From positions 1-33,478 of the forward strand of contig CANPIU010000017.1 of assembly GCA_947574235.1 (NCBI GenBank): 33,478 bases of DNA, given 5' to 3'. Below the pieces are notes generated by a model. The model ran no database searches. It was not told the origin of the DNA and saw only the letters and a program-made list of their open reading frames with translations. The position numbers were made by a program, and so were the translations under genes. Positions within the stretch are counted from its first letter, which is position 1, and the number at the start of each line of letters is the position of its first letter. Below, in pieces: positions 8,126 to 15,701 of the stretch. The DNA comes from an uncultured Clostridium sp. GTDB lineage: Bacteria; Bacillota; Clostridia; TANB77; CAG-508.

Positions 8126-8142
8126 AAATGGAGGAAAAAATA

Positions 8143-8391
8143 ATGTATATAGTGCCAAAGCCAATGAAAATAGAAATATTAGATAACTATCAAATAGGGA
8201 TAAAATTTGAAAACGAAGAAAAGAAAGTTTTTGACATGAAGAAATACATAAATAAAAAATTTTATCAAAAATTAAGAAATGTAGAATATTTTAAAAAAGC
8301 AAAAATTTTTGGAAACACAATACAATGGGAAAATGGAGAAGATATAGCACCAGAAAATTTATACTATGATAGTGTAGCGAAAGAAGAATAA
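8143..8391 (+). CDS. DUF2442 family protein
   Basis: 82 aa. The in-frame ATG at 8128 is part of the ribosome binding site (ATGGAGG), so the start is taken at 8143. The sequence KPMKIEILDNYQIGIKFENEEKKVFDMK, then ENGEDIAPENLYYDS at the end, is the DUF2442 pattern. DUF2442 proteins accompany DUF4160 and are candidates for the antitoxin or regulator of that pair. Starts 17 bp after the DUF4160 stop. Confidence 0.8.
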   Translation: MYIVPKPMKIEILDNYQIGIKFENEEKKVFDMKKYINKKFYQKLRNVEYFKKAKIFGNTIQWENGEDIAPENLYYDSVAKEE

Positions 8392-8402
8392 AAGATTAAA
8401 AG

Positions 8403-8435
8403 CACAGGTAATAGATTGAATTGACTGTGTTTTTT
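8403..8435 (+). terminator. Intrinsic terminator after DUF2442
   Basis: CACAG (8403-8407) pairs with CTGTG (8425-8429), with two outer-loop A-T pairs continuing the stem. A run of six Ts follows, then ATTTTT. Confidence 0.65.
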
Positions 8436-8463
8436 ATTTTTAATAAAAATTTTAAAAAAAGTA

Positions 8464-8492
8464 TTGACAAAAAATAAAAAAGCAGATAAAAT
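8464..8492 (+). promoter_or_regulatory. Promoter of YgjP-like gene
   Basis: TTGACA (8464-8469), 17 bp, TAAAAT (8487-8492). Good match; the gene starts 68 bp further on. Confidence 0.6.
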
Positions 8493-8560
8493 AGACACAA
8501 CAAAACGAACAACAATTCGAAGAACAAAAATTCAACAAGTTCGGAAAAGGAGTGGTAAAA

Positions 8561-9082
8561 ATGAATTTAGTAAAACGAAAAACAGGGGTAAAAACTACTA
8601 CAAAACCAGTAATTCAAAGGCATCCAGTTCCTGTGTTAGGAATTGACTATAAGGTGGAAATTATCTATCAAAACACAAAAATAACCGAACTAACTGTTGA
8701 AAACAAGACCATAAAAATCATACTTCCTAATCGTTATAAAAAAATGGATAATAAAAAGATATTAGACGTAGCAATTGATAAAATGTATGAACAAATTGCA
8801 AAAGTAGAAATAGAAAGAGCCATGGAAAAAACAAGAATTATGGTAGGGTTCGCACCAGAAGAATATGAAATAAAACCAATGAGAACATTGGGAAAATGTG
8901 AAAATAAGAAAATAATATTGCATCCAGAAATCGTAAAATATAGTCGTAACGTAATCGACTATGTTGTCTTGCATCAATATTGTCATCTAAAACACAAAAA
9001 TCATACACAGGCATTTTTCAATTTGTTAAAAAGCTATTTACCAGACTATAAAAAATGTGAAGAAATATTATTAAATATATGA
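8561..9082 (+). CDS. YgjP/DUF45-like metallopeptidase, altered active site
   Basis: 173 aa from the ATG behind AAGGAG (a GTG at 8552 overlaps that site). YgjP-like proteins carry HExxH...H zinc peptidase motifs. Here the motif is HQYCHLKHKNH: the zinc-binding histidines are kept but the catalytic Glu is Gln (CAA instead of GAA). The usual RWGSC segment before it is also degraded (RTLGKCENKKIIL). This is probably an inactive or repurposed family member. It has its own promoter and is closed by a hairpin terminator. The N-terminal region (residues 1-60) is basic and of unknown role. Confidence 0.7.
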   Translation: MNLVKRKTGVKTTTKPVIQRHPVPVLGIDYKVEIIYQNTKITELTVENKTIKIILPNRYKKMDNKKILDVAIDKMYEQIAKVEIERAMEKTRIMVGFAPEEYEIKPMRTLGKCENKKIILHPEIVKYSRNVIDYVVLHQYCHLKHKNHTQAFFNLLKSYLPDYKKCEEILLNI

Positions 9083-9087
9083 AAACA

Positions 9088-9136
9088 AAAGATTACGAAA
9101 GAAATATTAAAGAAATGTTCCTTGCGTAATCTTTTT
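9088..9136 (+). terminator. Terminator after the YgjP-like gene
   Basis: AAAGATTACG (9088-9097) pairs perfectly with CGTAATCTTT (9125-9134) over a 27-nt loop, followed by a short T run. Confidence 0.6.
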
Positions 9137-9200
9137 AATACGCTAGTTAATGGAATAAAAATTAAATTGAAAACTTTTTCTAGTTCTTTACCATTAAATC

Positions 9201-9229
9201 TCGACAAAAAACAAATAAAGTGATATGAT
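9201..9229 (+). promoter_or_regulatory. tRNA-Gln promoter
   Basis: TCGACA (9201-9206), 17 bp, TATGAT (9224-9229), ending 18 bp before the tRNA 5' end. Confidence 0.65.
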
Positions 9230-9247
9230 AATAGCATACGAATACAT

Positions 9248-9322
9248 TGGGGTATCGCCAAGCGGTAAGGCATCGGACTCTGACTCCGACATTCCTAGGT
9301 TCGAATCCTAGTACCCCAGCCA
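9248..9322 (+). tRNA. tRNA-Gln (anticodon CTG)
   Basis: Cloverleaf is complete by eye. Acceptor TGGGGTA pairs with TACCCCA, anticodon stem TCGGA pairs with TCCGA around loop CTCTGAC (anticodon CTG, reads CAG). The T arm CCTAG-GTTCGAA-CTAGG is present, discriminator is G, and CCA is encoded (9320-9322). The anticodon loop has the normal seven bases. Confidence 0.92.
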
Positions 9323-9353
9323 TTTTTTTAATACTAAAGTAGGAGGATAACCA

Positions 9354-10826
9354 ATGAAAAATAGAAGCGGAATTACTTTAATATCGCTAGTCATTACCGT
9401 TATCGTACTATCGATATTAGCTTCCATTGCAACCTATAGTGGAGTAGAAGTTATTAAATCAGCCAAAATGAGTGCTTTTACAACAGAATTAAAAATAATG
9501 CAAACACAAGTTAACTCTTTATACCAAGAGGACCCGAACAAAATCTATGGAGAAGCAATTAACAGTAACGAAGAAGTAAAAAATCGAGCAGACCAAATAT
9601 TTAAAGTAGAAGAGGCAGGGATTGCATCTTATGAAGGATATACGTATTGGAGTGCAGACTATATTAAAAATGAATTAAAAATAGAGGGCATTGAACAAAG
9701 CTTTTTTGTCAATCTTTCGAAAAGAAGCATTGTCAGTTTTGAAGGACTAAAATATGATGGTGAAAAATATTATACCCTAAGTCAATTACCAAATGGGTTA
9801 TATAATGTAGATTATCAAGAGGAAAAAGAAGCAAAGCCAACCTTTACTATACAGGTAGAAACCTTGGGGATAAATAAATGGAGAGTATCGCTTCTTGCAA
9901 TCCAATATGAGGGGTATATCAATAAATGGCAAGTAGCTTATCGATTAGAAAATAGAGATTATTGGAATACGACAGAAGATTTAAGCTTTGTAGTAAATAC
10001 CCCAGGAAGATATCAAATTCAATTAATCAATGGAGAAATAAAATCAGAAGTAAAGGAACAAATCGTTGTAAATGACTATGCAAAAGAAGGGTTAAAGCTT
10101 TACTATGATGGAATTCAAAACACAAGAGAAGGAAATAATCCAGAAGCAACAACTTGGGAAGATTTAAGTGGAAATCAAAACGATGGTATCTTTACGAACA
10201 TGATGAACATAGCTTCTGGCTATTATAGCTTAGAAGAACAAGGCTATGTTTTTCTTAAGGATAATTCTTATATAAGGACTACCAATAAAATAGGAATTAC
10301 AGGAGATGCTAATTATACAATTGAAATCGTACTAAAACTGTGGGAAGAAGGAAGTGCTTCAACAGCTTCTACGAGTGAATTATCACAGCCAATTGGATGG
10401 GGAGCAACCGATAATATTGTTGGGACTTCAGGCGTATTTGGCTACCATAAAGGAACGAAAAAAGTAGGCTATGATTTTGCTAACAATAGTGTTTATACTA
10501 ATGATGCCTATGATATAGTAGGGAAAACTTCCTATATGTCTTTTCGAAAAACAAAAGTAGGACCAATTGAACAGGGAAATACAGATATAGGTAAAATCAA
10601 TTGTAATGGAAAAGATATGCTAAATACGTATACAGGAGAAGCTTCTTTTACGCCTAGTTTAGCGGATACAGAAGTACAAATAGGAGGAGCGATAGGACGA
10701 ACAGAAAATCAAACAGGAACTTTTTGCGGTTCGATTCAAGCTATAAGAATTTATGATAGAGTATTAACAGAAGAAGAGGTACAAAGAAATTATCAAACAG
10801 ATAGAATTCGTTTTAACATAGAATAA
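9354..10826 (+). CDS. Prepilin-like surface protein with LamG-type domain
   Basis: 490 aa. The N-terminus is a type IV prepilin signal: short basic leader MKNRSG, then ITLISLVITVIVLSILASIA. Cleavage is expected after Gly6; the usual Glu at +5 is Ser here. The middle (about 170-240) looks like a small beta domain. From about residue 243 a concanavalin-like/LamG domain begins (EGLKLYYDGI, TWEDLSGNQNDG) and ends with IRIYDRVLTEEEVQRNY, the typical tail of such domains. It probably is exported to the cell surface by a pilus or type II-like machine and binds a carbohydrate or other ligand. It follows the tRNA-Gln and has the ribosome binding site AGGAGG. Confidence 0.8.
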   Translation: MKNRSGITLISLVITVIVLSILASIATYSGVEVIKSAKMSAFTTELKIMQTQVNSLYQEDPNKIYGEAINSNEEVKNRADQIFKVEEAGIASYEGYTYWSADYIKNELKIEGIEQSFFVNLSKRSIVSFEGLKYDGEKYYTLSQLPNGLYNVDYQEEKEAKPTFTIQVETLGINKWRVSLLAIQYEGYINKWQVAYRLENRDYWNTTEDLSFVVNTPGRYQIQLINGEIKSEVKEQIVVNDYAKEGLKLYYDGIQNTREGNNPEATTWEDLSGNQNDGIFTNMMNIASGYYSLEEQGYVFLKDNSYIRTTNKIGITGDANYTIEIVLKLWEEGSASTASTSELSQPIGWGATDNIVGTSGVFGYHKGTKKVGYDFANNSVYTNDAYDIVGKTSYMSFRKTKVGPIEQGNTDIGKINCNGKDMLNTYTGEASFTPSLADTEVQIGGAIGRTENQTGTFCGSIQAIRIYDRVLTEEEVQRNYQTDRIRFNIE

Positions 10827-10857
10827 AGGTAACGTAGAGTTTTGCCCATACGAAGGC

Positions 10858-10886
10858 TTTACTTTTCGTAAAATTTACTATATAAT
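10858..10886 (+). promoter_or_regulatory. lysS promoter
   Basis: TTTACT (10858-10863), 17 bp, TATAAT (10881-10886), 31 bp before the lysS start. Confidence 0.55.
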
Positions 10887-10917
10887 AAACAAAAAATAAA
10901 GCGAGGAGAGATTGAAA

Positions 10918-12456
10918 ATGCAAGAAAATAATAATTCAAATCAAGAAGTAGAAGAATTAGACATGAACCATCTAATGCAAATTAGAAGAGATAAATTAAC
11001 AGAATTACAACAAGAAGGAAAAGACCCCTTTGCCATTACAAAATTTAATAGAACATACACAGCAGGCCAAATTAAAGATGATTATGAACAATTAGAACAA
11101 CAAGACGTAACCGTTGCCGGAAGAATTATAGCCAAAAGAATTATGGGAAAAGCCTCTTTTTGTACAATCCAAGATAGTGATGAAAAAATTCAAAGTTATG
11201 TTAGTATCAATGATTTAGGAGAAGAAAGTTATAAGGCTTTCAAAACATGGGATATAGGAGATATTATAGGGATTACTGGTTTTGTATTTAAAACAAGAAC
11301 CGAAGAAATTTCAGTTCATGCCAAAGAAGTTACTTTACTAGCAAAATCCTTAAGACCTTTGCCAGAAAAATTTCATGGACTAAAAGACATTGATTTACGT
11401 TATCGTCAAAGATATGTTGATTTAATTATGAACCCAGAAGTGAAGAAAACCTTTGAAATGAGAAGTAGAATTGTAACAGAAATCCGAAGAATATTAGATG
11501 AAAAAGGCTATTTAGAAGTAGATACTCCTATGCTAAATACCATATCAGGAGGAGCAACAGCTAAACCATTTATTACGCATCACAATACCTTAAATCTTGA
11601 TATGTACCTAAGAATTGCTACCGAATTAAACTTGAAAAGATTAATCGTAGGTGGGTATGACAAAGTATATGAAATGGGAAGAATTTTTAGAAATGAAGGG
11701 ATGGATATCCGTCACAATCCAGAATTTACAACCATTGAATTATATGAAGCCTATAGCGATTATCATGATATGATGGATATGGTAGAAGAATTATTCTCAA
11801 AATGTGCCATAAAAGTACAAGGAACTACTAAAATTACTTACCAAGGTCAAGAAATAGATTTAACACCAGGTTGGAAGAGAATTACTATGATAGATGCTAT
11901 CAAAGAAGCTTGTGGAGTGGATTTTAATCAGATTAATACCGACGAAGAAGCAGTTGCTTTAGCCAAGGAAAGAAACCTTGAAATTCCTGATAAAACCAAA
12001 GAAACTAGAGGAGACGTAATTAGTTTATTCTTTGATGAATATGTAGAAAAAACATTAATACAACCTACTTTCATTTACGATTATCCAGTTGAAATATCAC
12101 CACTAGCAAAGAAAAAGAAGGAAGACACTAGATTAACTGAGAGATTTGAAGTATTCATTGGAGGCCGTGAATATGGTAATGCTTTCTCTGAATTAAATGA
12201 CCCAATAGACCAATATGAAAGATTTAAAAAACAAGTAGAGGCAAGAAATGCAGGAGATGAAGAAGCTGGCATGATGGATGATGATTTTATTCAAGCTTTG
12301 GAAATTGGCATGCCTCCAACAGGTGGTTTAGGAATTGGAATAGACAGATTAGTTATGTTATTAACAGACAGTGCTTCAATTCGAGATGTTTTATTATTTC
12401 CAACTATGAAACCTTTAGGAACTATAAATGAAAGTAAATCCTTAAAGAATGCTTAA
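10918..12456 (+). CDS. lysS: Lysyl-tRNA synthetase, class II
   Basis: Charges tRNA-Lys. 512 aa, normal length. Start taken at the ATG 7 bp behind GAGGAGAG rather than the TTG at 10912. An OB-fold anticodon-binding domain (about 60-170) precedes the class II catalytic core. Motif 1 lies around [22 protein letters not shown], motif 2 is [15 protein letters not shown], motif 3 is [11 protein letters not shown]. It is probably first gene of an operon continuing into fic, the M50 protease and tsaD. Confidence 0.95.
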   Translation: MQENNNSNQEVEELDMNHLMQIRRDKLTELQQEGKDPFAITKFNRTYTAGQIKDDYEQLEQQDVTVAGRIIAKRIMGKASFCTIQDSDEKIQSYVSINDLGEESYKAFKTWDIGDIIGITGFVFKTRTEEISVHAKEVTLLAKSLRPLPEKFHGLKDIDLRYRQRYVDLIMNPEVKKTFEMRSRIVTEIRRILDEKGYLEVDTPMLNTISGGATAKPFITHHNTLNLDMYLRIATELNLKRLIVGGYDKVYEMGRIFRNEGMDIRHNPEFTTIELYEAYSDYHDMMDMVEELFSKCAIKVQGTTKITYQGQEIDLTPGWKRITMIDAIKEACGVDFNQINTDEEAVALAKERNLEIPDKTKETRGDVISLFFDEYVEKTLIQPTFIYDYPVEISPLAKKKKEDTRLTERFEVFIGGREYGNAFSELNDPIDQYERFKKQVEARNAGDEEAGMMDDDFIQALEIGMPPTGGLGIGIDRLVMLLTDSASIRDVLLFPTMKPLGTINESKSLKNA

Positions 12457-12474
12457 GAAAGCTAGGAGGTAAAA

Positions 12475-13080
12475 ATGATTTTAGAAAACAAATTAAACAT
12501 TACTGACCAAGCAGAACTAGCAAGAGAGGAAGAGAGAATTAGTAAAACACGTGCTAAAGAAATGTTTGAAGAAGGATATTTAGATACATTAAAACCAGGT
12601 ACCTTTGAAGCTTTAAAGAAAATTCATAAATTTTTATTTGGAGAAATATATGATTTTGCAGGAGAGATAAGAAAAGTAAATATGGCAAAGGGGAATTTTA
12701 GATTTATACCTCTTGCTTATTTAGAAGAAGCGATTAAAAATATTGAAAAAATGCCACAATCAACCTATGAAGAAATAATTGAAAAATATGTGGAAATGAA
12801 TATTGCCCATCCATTTAGAGAAGGAAATGGAAGAAGTACAAGAATTTGGTTGGATTTAATTTTAAAAAAAGAATTGAATTTAGTAGTAGATTGGAACAAA
12901 GTTGATAAAACAGATTATTTACTTGCTATGGAACGTAGCCCTATTAAAGATATAGAAATTAAAGAATTATTAAAACAAAGTTTGACCAATAAAATAGAGG
13001 ATAGAGAAGTATATATGAAAGGAATTGACAATAGTTATTTGTACGAAGGCTATTTATTATTTAAGACAGATGAATTATAA
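12475..13080 (+). CDS. fic: Fic protein, class III-like (AMPylator)
   Basis: 201 aa. The catalytic motif is intact, HPFREGNGRSTR at residues 112-123, so transfer of AMP to a target hydroxyl is expected. Near the C-terminus SYLYEG (S187 to E191-G192) matches the inhibitory [S/T]xxxE[G/N] motif of class III Fic proteins, in which the last helix blocks ATP binding until oligomer state changes. Known class III members modify gyrase and topoisomerase IV; the target here is unknown. It lies 18 bp after lysS without an obvious promoter, so it is probably co-transcribed with it. Confidence 0.88.
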   Translation: MILENKLNITDQAELAREEERISKTRAKEMFEEGYLDTLKPGTFEALKKIHKFLFGEIYDFAGEIRKVNMAKGNFRFIPLAYLEEAIKNIEKMPQSTYEEIIEKYVEMNIAHPFREGNGRSTRIWLDLILKKELNLVVDWNKVDKTDYLLAMERSPIKDIEIKELLKQSLTNKIEDREVYMKGIDNSYLYEGYLLFKTDEL

Positions 13081-13110
13081 TAGGAAAATAGAAAACAAAG
13101 GAGATTATAA

Positions 13111-13851
13111 ATGTTTAACTTTTCATTTGATAAAAGAATTATCTATATCATAATAGCTATTATGATATTATCAACCGTTTCACAATATATAACCAATCCA
13201 GGAGCATTATTTGCCTTATTGGTAAGTGTACCAGGCGTATTAATTGCTATTACTTTCCATGAATTTGCTCATGGTTATGCCGCTTATAAATTAGGAGACA
13301 ATACAGCCAAAAACGAAGGAAGACTAAGCTTAAATCCCTTAGACCATTTAGACCCAGTTGGAACCTTAATGTTATTATTAGCAGGATTTGGATGGGGAAA
13401 ACCAGTACATGTAAACCCTACTCAATATACAAGAAAAATATCCATGGAAAAAGGAGAAGCCATTGTATCAGTAGCAGGACCGTTAATGAACATTGTACTA
13501 GCTTTCCTGCTTGCCTTAATCTATGGGGCTCTTGTTAAATTTGCTAGTATAGGATTTTTACTATCTACTGTGGGAAATATCATCAAATTAATGTTAGCAG
13601 CAGCTATTGCTACCAACATTGGACTAGGCGTATTTAATTTAATTCCATTGCCACCATTAGACGGTTCTAAAATTATCATGCCATTTTTGCCTTACAATGC
13701 AAAGCAATGGTTTAGAAGTAATGAGCAAATATTCTATGTTATCTTTGTTGTAATATGGATAACAGGAATTGCAAGCCTTATTATAACACCACCAATCAAT
13801 TGGATTTCAACAGGCATTATGACAGTAACCCAAATGATTTTTGGAATTTAA
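13111..13851 (+). CDS. Site-2-protease-like M50 membrane metallopeptidase
   Basis: 246-aa integral membrane zinc protease. Zinc motif H50-E51-x2-H54 (HEFAHGYAAYKLGD) lies in a membrane helix. The NPLDHLDPVG segment follows, and the third zinc ligand is in NLIPLPPLDGSKI near residue 180. About six hydrophobic segments. No PDZ domain, so it is the short YwhC-like type rather than RseP. The substrate is unknown. It starts 30 bp after fic and ends 13 bp before tsaD. Confidence 0.9.
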   Translation: MFNFSFDKRIIYIIIAIMILSTVSQYITNPGALFALLVSVPGVLIAITFHEFAHGYAAYKLGDNTAKNEGRLSLNPLDHLDPVGTLMLLLAGFGWGKPVHVNPTQYTRKISMEKGEAIVSVAGPLMNIVLAFLLALIYGALVKFASIGFLLSTVGNIIKLMLAAAIATNIGLGVFNLIPLPPLDGSKIIMPFLPYNAKQWFRSNEQIFYVIFVVIWITGIASLIITPPINWISTGIMTVTQMIFGI

Positions 13852-13864
13852 AAAAGGAGAAACT

Positions 13865-14862
13865 ATGGAAAAAGATATACTAACCATGCGGAATTGAATC
13901 AAGTTGTGACGAGACCTCTGTTGCCATCGTAAAAAATGGTAGGGAGGTTCTTTCCAATGTAATTGATACACAAATACCAATTCACGAAAAATATGGAGGC
14001 GTAGTTCCTGAAATTGCTTCTAGAAATCACATTGAAGCCATTTCTAGAGTGACGAAAAAGGCCTTAGAAGAAGCAAAAGTAGAATTATCAGAAATGGATG
14101 CCATTACACCAACTTATGGTCCAGGTCTGGTAGGGGCATTGCTCGTTGGACTTTCTTATGCCAAGGCATTAGCCTATGCCTTAGATTGTCCCTTAGTAGG
14201 AGTCAATCATCTACAAGGGCATATTGCCTCTAATTATTTAACCTATCAAGAACTAGAACCACCATTTTTAGGAATTATGATGTCAGGAGGGAATACCCAA
14301 ATTGTACACGTAAAATCCTATACAGAGTGTGAAGTCTTAGGAAGAACCAGAGACGATGCCATTGGAGAGGCTTTTGATAAAGTTGCCAGAGTAATCCGGC
14401 TTAGGCTATCCAGGAGGACCTAAAGTAGACAAATTAGCACAAGAAGGAAAGCCAACCATTGCCTTACCCAAAACACATTTTGACGAAGATACTCTAGATT
14501 TTAGCTTTAGTGGCATAAAAACGGCAGTGATTAATGTACATCATAAAACACCAGATATTAATAAAGCTGATTTATGTGCTAGTTTTCAAAAAATCGTAAC
14601 CGAAACCTTAATGGAAAATGTAGAAAAAGCCATACAAAAAACAGGAATAAAAACCATAGCATTAGCAGGAGGAGTTTCTTGTAATTCTTATATCAGAAAA
14701 GAATTCTTAGCACTAGAGGAAAAAGGAATTAAGGTATATATGCCAGAATTAAAACTATGTACCGATAATGCAGCCATGATAGCCTCTGCTGGTTATTATA
14801 ATTATATTGCTGGAAAAAGAGATACCTTAGACTTAAATGCTATACCAAATTTGAAACTGTAA
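13865..14862 (+). CDS. tsaD: TsaD, t6A tRNA modification, two +1 shifts at CGG
   Basis: Transfers threonylcarbamoyl to A37 of ANN-decoding tRNAs; essential in most bacteria. The ATG at 13865 follows AAAGGAG. After eight codons an in-frame CGG (13889-13891) appears and frame 0 stops two codons later. Skipping its C gives [18 protein letters not shown], the canonical N-terminus. The next frame contains the metal ligands (NHLQGH), MMSGGNTQI and [11 protein letters not shown]. It then meets a second CGG (14397-14399); skipping its C gives [16 protein letters not shown], the family signature. The final frame continues through LAGGVSCN to [10 protein letters not shown] and the stop. Total 331 aa, the normal length, with no other defect. 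Two independent shifts of the same kind in one essential gene argue against decay. Confidence 0.92.
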
Positions 14863-14880
14863 AAGGAACGGAGAAAGTAA

Positions 14881-15588
14881 ATGTCAATTTATACCATAGG
14901 AGACCTTCATCTATCCTTTCATGAAAATAAACCAATGGGAATTTTTGGAGAAAATTGGGAGGGACATGAGGAAAAAATAAGAAAAGACTGGGAAGAAAAA
15001 GTAACAGCAAATGACCTAGTAGTAATACCAGGTGATTTTTCGTGGTCTACTTATTTAAAAGATACCTATGAAGACTTTGCCTACTTAAATGATTTGCCAG
15101 GAAAGAAATTATTGTTAAAAGGAAATCACGATTATTGGTGGACAACCGTAACAAGTATGAGAAAATTCTTACAAGAAAACGACTTTGAAACCATCGATTT
15201 TGTTTATAATACAGCTTATGAGTTTGAAAATTATATCATAGCAGGAACAAGAGGTTGGGGGCAAAATGAAGAAGGGGACGATAAGAAACTACTAAAAAGA
15301 GAAGTAGCAAGATTAGAATTATCGCTAGAAAAAGCAATCGAATTAAAAGGAAATCAAGAAAAAGAAATGATTGTATTTCTTCATTATCCACCAATTATCC
15401 ATAGTAACTTAATCAATCATGAGATGAGTGAATTTGTAAAAGTATTGAAAAGATATGAGATAAAAAGATGCTATTATGGTCATCTGCACAGTAGTTCGAT
15501 TCGAGAGGCAGTAGAAGGAAACTATTATGGTATTGATTTTAAATTGGTGAGTGCAGATGGATTGGACTTCAAATTATTAAAAATTTAG
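14881..15588 (+). CDS. Metallophosphoesterase
   Basis: 235 aa calcineurin-like phosphoesterase. Metal-binding motifs in order: GDLH (7-10), GDFSW (about 51-55), GNHDYWW (about 81-87), a late FLHYPP and YYGHLH. The substrate is not evident. It follows tsaD by 18 bp with the ribosome binding site AACGGAG, so it is likely in the same operon. Confidence 0.88.
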   Translation: MSIYTIGDLHLSFHENKPMGIFGENWEGHEEKIRKDWEEKVTANDLVVIPGDFSWSTYLKDTYEDFAYLNDLPGKKLLLKGNHDYWWTTVTSMRKFLQENDFETIDFVYNTAYEFENYIIAGTRGWGQNEEGDDKKLLKREVARLELSLEKAIELKGNQEKEMIVFLHYPPIIHSNLINHEMSEFVKVLKRYEIKRCYYGHLHSSSIREAVEGNYYGIDFKLVSADGLDFKLLKI

Positions 15589-15593
15589 GAGGA

Positions 15594-15687
15594 ATTAGGG
15601 GGGACACTCTTAAAAAAGAATAAAAAAGGACTGTCCCTTCAATCCCTAAAAGAGGGATTTTAAGGAACGACCCCCTAATCCCTCTTT
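15594..15687. repeat. Nested inverted-repeat (REP-like) element before recG
   Basis: Three complementary pairs overlap. ATTAGGGGG (15594-15602) pairs with CCCCCTAAT (15671-15679), GGGACA (15601-15606) with TGTCCC (15632-15637), and AAAGAGGGATT (15648-15658) with AATCCCTCTTT (15677-15687). It is GC-richer than its surroundings and resembles REP/BIME-type palindromes with a GGGACA/TGTCCC core. It also lies where a terminator or leader of recG would be. Confidence 0.6.
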
Positions 15688-15701
15688 TTAAGGAGAAGGA
15701 A

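Noticed and set aside
8464..8646. 60-codon ORF on + strand containing an in-frame CGG
   Set aside because: It starts within the -35 box of the YgjP-like gene, overlaps the real gene in another frame and has a biased, non-protein-like composition; its CGG lies in leader DNA.
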